34,098 nucleotides of DNA from Allochromatium warmingii (GTDB taxonomy: Bacteria; Pseudomonadota; Gammaproteobacteria; Chromatiales; Chromatiaceae). The notes beneath the pieces are model-generated. The model was not told the DNA's origin. It saw only the letters and a list, made by a program, of their open reading frames with translations, and did not search any database. Below are positions 1 through 5,367 of this stretch, in pieces; position 1 is the stretch's first letter, and each line of letters opens with the position of its first letter. The position numbers were made by a program, and so were the translations under genes. The DNA lies in the NCBI RefSeq assembly GCF_900107145.1, contig NZ_FNOW01000029.1, positions 1-34,098 of the forward strand, read 5' to 3'.

Positions 1-180
1 CTTTGAGGCAGACCCCGCCAGTGAGTTTAAAGTTGAGCCGCCATAAAAACGCGTCGTTCAGCCGACGCGTATCCGGACTTTCAGTCCGTTACTCAAACCC
101 ACCGGCTTTAGCCGGTGGTTGTTTAGTTAACTGCCAGAGCCGTTGCACTCTGGCCACGCCCAGAGGGCGTGGATTTCTAC
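1..180 (+). mobile_element. Structured non-coding end, probably of an IS200/IS605-type element
   Basis: Five perfect short hairpins follow one another: stems 49-56/63-70, 74-79/83-88, 99-107/110-118, 133-139/148-154 and 154-161/165-172. No convincing gene overlaps them. Subterminal palindromes, and in tnpB-bearing members an omega RNA encoded at the right end, are known for IS200/IS605 elements. The stem CCACCGGCT-TT-AGCCGGTGG is typical of such ends as I remember them. A short open frame ending with TAA at 44-46 could be the tail of a protein that begins left of the window, possibly TnpB, but it is too short to identify. The exact element boundary and the family are inference; a structured RNA or REP-like element is the alternative. 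Confidence 0.4.
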
Positions 181-195
181 GTTGCGATTAAAAAA

Positions 196-492
196 TCAAC
201 GCATTTGATAGCTTACATTGCCACCATCATAGCATTGTTGACCAGTACTGCTATCATTAACAAAAACATCATCAAGTTTGTTATCGTTGGTCCACGTTAA
301 GATGGCCACGCCAGAAGAATTGGTATCAATCGATCGGGTTTGTGCTCCATTGTATACAGAGCCAACTACTCTTACTCCGCTGGCTGATCCACCATCAGGC
401 CGCGAAACATGCACGTTACATGAGCCGGCATACACAGATGCACTGCTAATCATTAAGGCGCTTAAAAGTGTCACTTTGGTTACTGTTTTCAT
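196..492 (-). CDS. Small secreted protein, probable beta-sandwich domain
   Basis: 98 residues. The ATG at 492 is preferred over a TTG at 507 because GGAG lies 9 bases upstream of it. Residues 1-22 form a clear signal peptide (MKTVTKV, a hydrophobic stretch, then a VYA/GS cleavage site). The mature part of about 76 residues has two cysteines, near its N terminus and near its C terminus, that could form a disulfide. The pattern of pdGgsasGVrV, TnSSGvA and a glycine-rich end recalls carboxypeptidase-regulatory/CnaB-like beta-sandwich modules, but this is fold-level inference. No function can be assigned. It points away from the XRE regulator gene and shares a 170-base divergent intergenic region with it. 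The more AT-rich base use than in the core genes suggests acquisition. Confidence 0.65.
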   Translation of the reverse strand: MKTVTKVTLLSALMISSASVYAGSCNVHVSRPDGGSASGVRVVGSVYNGAQTRSIDTNSSGVAILTWTNDNKLDDVFVNDSSTGQQCYDGGNVSYQMR

Positions 493-572
493 AGGCCTGT
501 ACTCCAAATTATGCTTGCAGCGGAGTCGTTTACACTGGTTTAGGTGCCAAGTAAAATATTCATCGATGGGCG

Positions 573-599
573 ATGCTTAATTTAAGGCATGAATATGAT
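573..599 (+). promoter_or_regulatory. Palindrome and -10-like element upstream of XRE gene
   Basis: CTTAA-T-TTAAG (576-586) is flanked by ATG and CAT arms, giving an imperfect palindrome at 573-590. It is followed directly by a -10-like TATGAT at 594-599. No good -35 is seen. The place, between divergent genes and just upstream of an XRE regulator, would suit an autoregulatory operator. This is inference. Confidence 0.25.
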
Positions 600-665
600 A
601 AAATTCCGCGCCACCAGAAAAAACACCCAATAAGTCTCTTTTTCCAACACTTTCAGGAGTATTCC

Positions 666-1070
666 ATGCAAATCCACGAAAAATTGAAGGTGATGCGTCT
701 GTGTAGGGGTTGGTCTCAGGAGGAGATGGCTGAGAAACTGGGTTATTCGGCGAATGGCTATGCCAAGATCGAGCGGGGCGAGACGGACATCAAGGTGGAT
801 CGGTTGGGGAAGATCGCAGAGGCGATTGGCGTGGATTTGCAGCAACTGTTAAATTTGAACGACAAAAATGTATTTAATGTCATAGAAGGATGCCATTATG
901 ATAATGGCTCACACGGAAATATCCTCTTAACCGAAACCCAATGCGCCCACGAACTTGAAAAGTACCGTTTGCTGTTGCAGGAGCGGGACAAGGAAATCGC
1001 CAATCTCCATCAGCAGATTGCACAATTAAAAGAAATTAACGCTTTACTGAAAGCGAACGCCTCGACATGA
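666..1070 (+). CDS. XRE-family HTH regulator with C-terminal coiled coil
   Basis: 134 residues from the ATG at 666, chosen because AGGAG sits 6 bases upstream; an upstream in-frame start at 573 lacks this. Residues about 5-60 form a Cro/CI-type helix-turn-helix (WSQEEMAEKLGY, NGYAKIERGE, then the IGVDLQQLL helix). A linker is followed by a heptad-rich segment from about residue 95 to the end (ELEKYRLLLQERDKEIANL), probably a dimer-forming coiled coil. Similar regulators occur near prophages and accessory islands. It probably binds DNA as a dimer and may control itself or the divergent secreted-protein gene. Targets are unknown. It is not tightly linked to a toxin gene, so it is not called an antitoxin. 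Confidence 0.85.
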   Translation: MQIHEKLKVMRLCRGWSQEEMAEKLGYSANGYAKIERGETDIKVDRLGKIAEAIGVDLQQLLNLNDKNVFNVIEGCHYDNGSHGNILLTETQCAHELEKYRLLLQERDKEIANLHQQIAQLKEINALLKANAST

Positions 1071-1147
1071 AGTAGCGCCAAGCGGGAATGCAACTGATTG
1101 GGTCACGACGACTGACGGTCATTTCGATCCTTGCGACCAGAAGAACC

Positions 1148-1378
1148 ATGCAAAAACAATCGATTCAATACGACTCCCCATTGGATCCGCTGGTGGCCGT
1201 CGCCAAGCGATTGAGCCGCTACGAGACCGAGGCGGGGCTATCCTCAGAGGATTTCTTCAACCGCTTTAGTCAAGGTGCATGGCGAGACGATGTCCAGGCC
1301 ATCGAATGGGCCAACGATTATCGTCACGACTTGGCCTTGCGTGCGGAACTCGGAAAGATTCTCGAGGCTGCCGCTTAG
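1148..1378 (+). CDS. Small acidic protein, antitoxin-like, orphan
   Basis: 76 residues from the ATG at 1148, with a weak AGAAGA Shine-Dalgarno; an in-frame start at 1088 has less support. The body has the pattern DPLVAVAKRLSRYE, SSEDFFNRFSQG, and DDVQAIEWANDYRHDLALR, and is predicted to be all helix. I associate this pattern from memory with short proteins that precede toxin genes in cyanobacteria and purple bacteria; that is not verified here. The next gene starts 63 bases downstream and is itself an antitoxin-like gene, so this one either forms a three-gene module or is an orphan left after loss of its toxin. No DNA-binding motif is evident. Confidence 0.6.
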   Translation: MQKQSIQYDSPLDPLVAVAKRLSRYETEAGLSSEDFFNRFSQGAWRDDVQAIEWANDYRHDLALRAELGKILEAAA

Positions 1379-1441
1379 CGGGCTCGTCGCTCGTCACACC
1401 CGTTGACGACAGCTTTTTTGAATGTTTTCGCGGAGACATCG

Positions 1442-1684
1442 ATGAACCCGAGCCGAATGATTTACGACGACACACCGGCCCTCATTCCCGTGCCAGACGA
1501 GCTGCATCATCATAAGATCGAGGTCATCTTTTGGCCGCTCGACATGGAGCCAAAGCCGCCCTTGTCAGCGCCAACGACAGACCGGCGGCGGCGCTCGCCA
1601 CCCGCTGCATTGGCCGGAAAAGTACGCGAACTGGGCGATGTCATGAACAGCGCGCCAGCTTCCGACTGGGGCATTGACCAGTGA
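1442..1684 (+). CDS. VapB-like antitoxin of the PIN toxin
   Basis: 80 residues. The ATG at 1442 is chosen over 1403 because GGAG lies 6 bases upstream (GGAGACATCG-ATG). The N-terminal part (TPALIPVPDELHHHKIEVIF) has the look of a short beta-rich antitoxin domain. A proline- and arginine-rich linker and a C-terminal helix follow (LAGKVRELGDVMNSAPASDW), which would be the toxin-wrapping tail. Its TGA overlaps the GTG of the PIN gene by 4 bases (GTGA), the usual coupling of vapBC pairs. The call rests on this position and the general form, as the sequence family itself is not certain. Confidence 0.7.
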   Translation: MNPSRMIYDDTPALIPVPDELHHHKIEVIFWPLDMEPKPPLSAPTTDRRRRSPPAALAGKVRELGDVMNSAPASDWGIDQ

Positions 1685-2103
1685 TCGTGTTGGACACGCA
1701 CATCTGGCATTGGTGGACCAATCAGATCGCCGGAAAACTCACCAGTGCGCAGATCGCCCTGATCGAGGAAGCCGACGAGATTGCCGTCTCGGCGATCTCC
1801 TGTTTCGAGATGGCTTGGCTGCATCGACACGGACGAATCGATCTCGGGATGTCGTTCGAGGTGTGGCTGGCTGAGGTCGAAGCGTCCGCGACCGTCAGTT
1901 TTCTACCGGTCACGCCACGGATCGCGGCCCGTGCCGTCGCCCTCCCTGAGCATCATAAAGACCCGCAAGATCGGCTCATCATCGCGACCGCGTTGATCCA
2001 TCAAGCATATCTGATGAGCTTTGACGGTCATTTCCCGGACTACCGGGAACTCAAGGGACGACTGATCACCGCCGAACTCTCAAAGGGAACCAACGCACCC
2101 TGA
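1681..2103 (+). CDS. vapC: VapC-type PIN-domain ribonuclease toxin
   Basis: 140 residues, GTG start overlapping the antitoxin stop. The PIN acidic residues are visible: D5 in MIVLDTH, E43 in SCFEM, D94/D97 in DPQDRLIIATAL, and D115 in SFDGHF. VapC toxins are Mg-dependent endoribonucleases that cut tRNA or rRNA when the antitoxin is degraded. The gene looks complete and of normal length with no truncation, so the pair is probably functional. The product is cytoplasmic. Vap operons are usually repressed by the toxin-antitoxin complex, but no operator is obvious upstream of 1442. The target RNA cannot be read from the sequence. The G-rich repeat array starts 45 bases downstream. Confidence 0.85.
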   Translation: MIVLDTHIWHWWTNQIAGKLTSAQIALIEEADEIAVSAISCFEMAWLHRHGRIDLGMSFEVWLAEVEASATVSFLPVTPRIAARAVALPEHHKDPQDRLIIATALIHQAYLMSFDGHFPDYRELKGRLITAELSKGTNAP

Positions 2104-2147
2104 CCAAGCGGATCGCCAAACTCACCCTCCGCGTCATCGGCGTCCCG

Positions 2148-2222
2148 GGGATAAGGGGTCACGGGATAAGGGGTCACGGGATAAGGGGTCACGGGATAAG
2201 GGGTCACGGGATAAGGGGTCAC
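2148..2222 (+). repeat. Five perfect 15-bp tandem repeats, G-quadruplex capable
   Basis: GGGATAAGGGGTCAC is repeated five times without a mismatch. Each unit has one GGG and one GGGG tract, and all loops are 4 bases (ATAA or TCAC), giving ten consecutive G tracts that meet the standard G3N1-7 rule. The minus strand could be read as a five-residue TPYPV repeat, but no gene is credible there. There are no unique spacers, so it is not CRISPR. Confidence 0.95.
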
Positions 2223-2423
2223 ACGGGATAAGGGGATAAGGAAGGGGATAAGGCGGGATAAGGGGTCAGGTTCGGTTTTCTGCGGATAAGGCGGATAAGG
2301 GGCGGATCGGATAAGGCGGATAAGGCGGATAAGGGGTCAGGTTCGGTTTTTGGATTGGATAGGGATAAGGGATAAGGGGTCAGGTTCGGTTTTTAGGGAT
2401 AAGGGGTCAGGTTCGGTTTTTTG
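2223..2423 (+). repeat. Nested degenerate repeat array of 9-bp and 24-bp units
   Basis: Four identical 24-bp units lie at 2256-2279, 2327-2350, 2370-2393 and 2397-2420. Each begins GGATAAGGGGTCAG and ends GTTCGGTTTT. Between the first two are four exact copies of GCGGATAAG (2282-2290, 2291-2299, 2316-2324, 2325-2333) plus variants. The shared core with the 15-bp array is GGATAAGGGGTCA, so the three kinds seem to derive from one another by slippage or unequal exchange. No coding capacity is evident. Confidence 0.9.
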
Positions 2424-2448
2424 CTGACCATCAAAGCCGACATGGATG

Positions 2449-2672
2449 TCACACCCAAACGCCCTCGGACCACCGGGGGTGTTTTTCGTTTGGAGCAGCC
2501 GAGACCCAACAGGTATCCAGCACGATCATGTCCATTCGTCCCGCATCGCCGCCTGAAACGCCAACGGCTCTTGCGTCAGGGTCAGGGCGCCCGCATGACG
2601 CTGAAGATTGCGCGGCAGCGGTGTCTCGCGGTCAGCCGCCAACACAATCACCTTGACCGGCTGACCGTCTCG
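2449..2672 (-). pseudogene. Relic of a vapBC-like pair on the minus strand
   Basis: A reading frame on the minus strand ends VKVIVLAADRETPLP, then LAFQAAMRDEWT and TGA at 2526-2528. It overlaps the ATGA start of a second frame reading MIVLDTCWVSAAPN, which closes after 26 codons at 2449. MIVLDT is the typical start of VapC PIN toxins, and the neighbouring intact toxin starts MIVLDTH. The first frame is closed upstream by a stop at 2673-2675, so it lacks its own N terminus. A hairpin and the G-rich repeats stand where the rest of the toxin should be. The reading as a decayed toxin-antitoxin pair is inference from the ATGA junction and the PIN-like start. Confidence 0.35.
2462..2486 (+). terminator. 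Putative intrinsic terminator
   Basis: CCCTCGG (2462-2468) pairs with CCGGGGG (2473-2479) with one T-G wobble around an ACCA loop, followed by TGTTTTT (2480-2486). It points in the plus direction, beyond the repeat array, and could end transcripts from the vapBC pair. Confidence 0.5.
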
Positions 2673-2691
2673 TTAATGCCGGCGGATCTGG

Positions 2692-2722
2692 TATGCTCTG
2701 CATTATCTTAAAAACGAGATAA
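2692..2722 (+). promoter_or_regulatory. Promoter-like element and operator for the toxin-antitoxin pair
   Basis: A -10-like TATGCT lies at 2692-2697. Directly after it is the perfect inverted repeat TTATCT-8 bases-AGATAA (2703-2722), ending 4 bases before the toxin start codon. Antitoxins of HigA type bind palindromes over their own promoter, so this is a good candidate operator. No convincing -35 is seen. Confidence 0.45.
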
Positions 2723-2726
2723 ACGG

Positions 2727-3062
2727 ATGCCCTGGATGCCCTGGACGATCCAGTTGCTACCCGAAGCGGAAGCCGAATTGCTCGCCATGCCTGCCGATAT
2801 TGGCGCGCGGTTTCTGCATGTGGCCGAGCTGCTGCAAACCTTCGGCCCGCAACAGGTCGGGATGCCGCATATCCGCCACTTGGAAGGCAAGCTGTGGGAG
2901 ATGCGCTTGAAAGGTCGTGATGGTATTGCTCGCGCCGTCTATGTGGCGCGTACCGGGCAACGCCTGGTCGTGCTGCATGTCTTCATCAAGAAGACGCAGA
3001 AGACCCCGAGAAGCGCCCTGGAGATGGTCCGTAGACGCTTGGAGACCTTGACCGATGATTGA
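2727..3062 (+). CDS. higB: HigB/RelE-like toxin, phage Gp49-like family
   Basis: 111 residues from the ATG at 2727; a second in-frame ATG at 2736 is possible and neither has a strong ribosome site. The sequence LLPEAEAELLAMPADIGARF, then HIRHLEGKLWEMRLKGRDGIARAVYVA and LVVLHVFIKKTQKTP, is the usual layout of the RelE/ParE-fold Gp49-like toxins (once DUF891). The arginine-rich strand and the HvFiKKtqktP motif are typical. Such toxins cut mRNA at the ribosome. The stop overlaps the start of the HTH antitoxin by 8 bases, with toxin first, as in HigBA systems. It looks complete and probably works. A palindromic operator candidate precedes it. Confidence 0.88.
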   Translation: MPWMPWTIQLLPEAEAELLAMPADIGARFLHVAELLQTFGPQQVGMPHIRHLEGKLWEMRLKGRDGIARAVYVARTGQRLVVLHVFIKKTQKTPRSALEMVRRRLETLTDD

Positions 3063-3336
3063 CCTTGCCGATCTGAAAACCCGCCTACTGAACGACCCTG
3101 AGATTCGCACCGAGTATGAGGCGTTGGAAACGGAATACGCCTTTGCACGCGAACTGATCGCCGCGCGGACTCGCGCCGGTTTAAGCCAGGAGCAGGTCGC
3201 CAAGCGTATGGGCACCTCGCAATCGACCGTCGCTCGGCTGGAGAGCGGACGCACCCTGCCGAGCCTGCGCACCCTGGATCGCTATGCCCGCGCAACCGGA
3301 TCGCGTGCTGTGATACGGTTGGAAGCTGGGCGCTGA
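3055..3336 (+). CDS. higA: HigA-like XRE antitoxin
   Basis: 93 residues. Residues about 35-90 form a helix-turn-helix of the XRE type (AGLSQEQVAKRMGTSQSTVA, RLESGRTLPSLRTLDRYARA). The N-terminal 30 residues are helical and acidic and may contact the toxin. The ATG overlaps the end of the toxin gene by 8 bases, so translation is probably coupled. Antitoxins in this position neutralise the toxin and repress the operon by binding a palindrome near the promoter; the repeat at 2703-2722 fits. A bidirectional terminator follows 57 bases after the stop. Confidence 0.9.
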   Translation: MIDLADLKTRLLNDPEIRTEYEALETEYAFARELIAARTRAGLSQEQVAKRMGTSQSTVARLESGRTLPSLRTLDRYARATGSRAVIRLEAGR

Positions 3337-3393
3337 AGCCGATCTGGCGGCTGACTCCAGAAATGGACCGGAGCCAGTGATTTTGAGGCATAA

Positions 3394-3428
3394 AAAATCC
3401 CCGTGTCTCAGAGAAACACGAGGATTTT
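3394..3428. terminator. Bidirectional intrinsic terminator
   Basis: AAAATCC-C-CGTGT (3394-3406) pairs with ACACG-A-GGATTTT (3416-3428), giving a strong stem with one internal C/A mismatch and a 9-base loop. There are T runs at the 3' side on either strand, so it can stop the higBA transcript and any transcript arriving from the right. Confidence 0.8.
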
Positions 3429-3439
3429 CAACGCTTATT

Positions 3440-3484
3440 TGGCTCCCTGGGACGGGCTCGAACCGCCGACCTAGTGATTAACAG
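3440..3484 (-). tRNA. 3' fragment of tRNA-Asn(GTT), probable attachment-site scar
   Basis: Read on the minus strand this starts at the anticodon loop CTGTTAA (anticodon GTT). It continues through a variable loop, a T arm with GTTCGAGC and a good 5-bp stem, and ends GGGAGCCA. The 5' half is absent: the bases upstream do not pair with the 3' anticodon strand TCACT, and no acceptor partner TCCCTGG follows. It is therefore not a functional tRNA. Tyrosine integrases often use the stretch from anticodon loop to CCA as the att core, and this fragment covers just that. It marks one edge of the accessory region, but no integrase gene is in the window. Confidence 0.75.
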
Positions 3485-3519
3485 TGAAGGGAAAAGGAAT
3501 CAGGATCGAATTATTTAAC

Positions 3520-3545
3520 GGTCACAAATCTCCCATTTTGTGACC
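3520..3545 (-). terminator. Palindrome downstream of batD
   Basis: GGTCACAAA (3520-3528) is the perfect complement of TTTGTGACC (3537-3545) around an 8-base loop. It starts 7 bases after the batD stop and could end or protect the bat transcript. No T run follows, so classical intrinsic termination is doubtful. A near-copy lies after icd. Confidence 0.5.
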
Positions 3546-3552
3546 ATCGATT

Positions 3553-5367
3553 TCAAATACGCGGATACAGTTCAGGAATTGGCGCAGCGGCAGCGGTTTT
3601 ATCTGGGCGCGTGCCGTCGAGATGCGGTTCTAAGCTGGCCCACACGGCCGTACCGTCCCAAAACTCGCCGGGCGGAGCGTAGATCGCACGGTCGATATCG
3701 CGGAGCAGGGCGCTTAATTCCGCGTTGGCGAACGCCTCGGCCAGCGCCTCTAATCCAGTGAATGTCCGCTCCGGCCAGCGGGCGCGTGCCCAGTCGAGCA
3801 GCGCGGCCCGGGTGGCGCGAGGATCTTCAGCCGCGCACGCTGTTTGCAGGGCGCGGCGGGCGTGATCTAGCCCGACAGCGGTTGGCGCTGGCGGGCGAAT
3901 ATTCGACGCGCTCGGCGCGGCAGCGGTGCGGGCGCGGCGTTCGCGCTGCCAGAGATAGACGGTCGCACCCCAGCCAGTCAGCAGCACGCCGATCAGCGCC
4001 AGCCACGGCCAAATACCCCAGCCGCTATCGGCGCTATCAGTTGCTGGCGGCGTGGTGGTCGAGATTGGATCAGCAGTGAAATCAGCCGCCGCTTGCGGCG
4101 CGGCGGGTAACGGCGGAGTAGCGGCGAGACTGCTGCCCGGCGCGGGCGCAACCTCGACGGTGCGGGCCGGAATCACCGCCACCTGAGCACGGTCGGTGCG
4201 CGTATCCCACCAGTTGAGACGAATTTCGGGCAGCGTCAGCAATCCCGGGCGCGACGGAACGAGCGCAAATTTGAGCGTTTTGAGCGCAGCAGGCGCGGGG
4301 CCGCTGGTCAAATCTTCGCCGCGTGGTTGATCGGGATAGACCTGCACTCCGTTGAGCGTCCCTAAGCTGACATCCGGCAGTTGCGCTGCCGTAGTGCCCT
4401 CAGCCGTGATCGTTAGGGTACGAGTCACCGGCTCGCCGACCTGAAAGCGTGGCGGACTTGGTGCCCATTCTTCGCTCAGTTGCACCGAGGTTGCCGGTAG
4501 CCAACCGCTGTCGGTCGCGGTCGGCTGAGGGCGAACGGTGAGTTCCAGATCCGGCGCTCGCTCGACCACGCGCCGCCCGCGAGCAGTTGCGCCCGGCATG
4601 GTCGGAAAGCCCTGAAATAGCCGTCCGCCGAAGGCTTGATCGAGTTCAGCAAAGGGATCCTGACGTGCGCCCGCTCGCGGATCGTCGAGCGTCGCTTCGA
4701 GGCGCGGTGATTGAATGGTCAGCACGCCGCTACGCTGAGGCGTGAGCCGATAGCGGCGTTCGATGACGCGATAAGCCAGCCCGTTACGCTGGTCATCATA
4801 GGCATGATCTTCGCCCAATCGCTCGACTGTGGCCCCGTCGATCTGCGGTTCGGAGAGCACGGCCCGCTGGGGCGGTTGACGATAGTAGACCTTGACGCGA
4901 TAGATCAGCGGCTGTTGCACATAAGGTGTCGCGGTCTCAGCTTCGACTTCAATAAAGAGCGTGCGCGGGCCAGCGGCATCGGCCTCAGCTTGTCCGGGCG
5001 CGACGATTTCCAGCGTCAGCGGATCGCTGTGATCGGCGCCGGCGTGCAGGGCTGGAATGGTCAGGCGTCCGGTACGTTTGGGGGCCAGTTCCAAGCTCCA
5101 CTGACGGCTTTGCGACATGCGCCCGTTGAGAATGCTGGTCATCTGACTCTGACCCCGACGTAAAATATCGAAGTCGCGTTCCAGCGGCGCAAAATCTGGC
5201 TCGGCGTCGAGATCGCCTTCGGCAATCAAGCGCAGTTCGATCACTTCATCCAGCGCCACGCGCTCCCGATCCACCTGTACCCGTAACTCGGCGGCAAACG
5301 TCGATGACACCAGCGCCAGCGAGAGCAGCGCGAGCCAGAGCGCAAATGTACAGCTTTTGGCAATCAC
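3553..5367 (-). CDS. batD: BatD-like membrane protein
   Basis: 604 residues. A signal peptide (MIAKSCTFALWLALLSLALV, cleaved after about residue 25) precedes AELRVQVDRERVALDEVIEL and further beta-rich repeats, typical of BatD (aerotolerance-related exported protein). A single membrane helix near residue 450 (WPWLALIGVLLTGWGATVYL) and a basic cytoplasmic tail follow. BatD belongs to the Bat (Bacteroides aerotolerance) cluster with BatA and BatB; its molecular role is unsettled and has been tied to oxidative or envelope stress. The ATGA overlap with the upstream VWA-TPR gene shows translational coupling. Length and order of parts are normal. A palindrome follows the stop. Confidence 0.9.
   Translation of the reverse strand: MIAKSCTFALWLALLSLALVSSTFAAELRVQVDRERVALDEVIELRLIAEGDLDAEPDFAPLERDFDILRRGQSQMTSILNGRMSQSRQWSLELAPKRTGRLTIPALHAGADHSDPLTLEIVAPGQAEADAAGPRTLFIEVEAETATPYVQQPLIYRVKVYYRQPPQRAVLSEPQIDGATVERLGEDHAYDDQRNGLAYRVIERRYRLTPQRSGVLTIQSPRLEATLDDPRAGARQDPFAELDQAFGGRLFQGFPTMPGATARGRRVVERAPDLELTVRPQPTATDSGWLPATSVQLSEEWAPSPPRFQVGEPVTRTLTITAEGTTAAQLPDVSLGTLNGVQVYPDQPRGEDLTSGPAPAALKTLKFALVPSRPGLLTLPEIRLNWWDTRTDRAQVAVIPARTVEVAPAPGSSLAATPPLPAAPQAAADFTADPISTTTPPATDSADSGWGIWPWLALIGVLLTGWGATVYLWQRERRARTAAAPSASNIRPPAPTAVGLDHARRALQTACAAEDPRATRAALLDWARARWPERTFTGLEALAEAFANAELSALLRDIDRAIYAPPGEFWDGTAVWASLEPHLDGTRPDKTAAAAPIPELYPRI

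Noticed and set aside
2040-2222. Minus-strand frame with a five-residue TPYPV repeat
   Set aside because: It is only the translation of the 15-bp tandem array and overlaps the vapC end; no start context or homology.
2148-2423. CRISPR array
   Set aside because: Repeats are 9, 15 or 24 bases and directly adjacent or irregular, with no unique spacers of constant length and no cas genes.
2421-2711. Plus-strand 96-residue frame
   Set aside because: Arginine- and proline-rich out-of-frame translation over the terminator and the vapBC relic, without a ribosome site.
3440-3530. Complete tRNA-Asn
   Set aside because: No D arm, no 5' acceptor strand and no matching 5' anticodon strand upstream.
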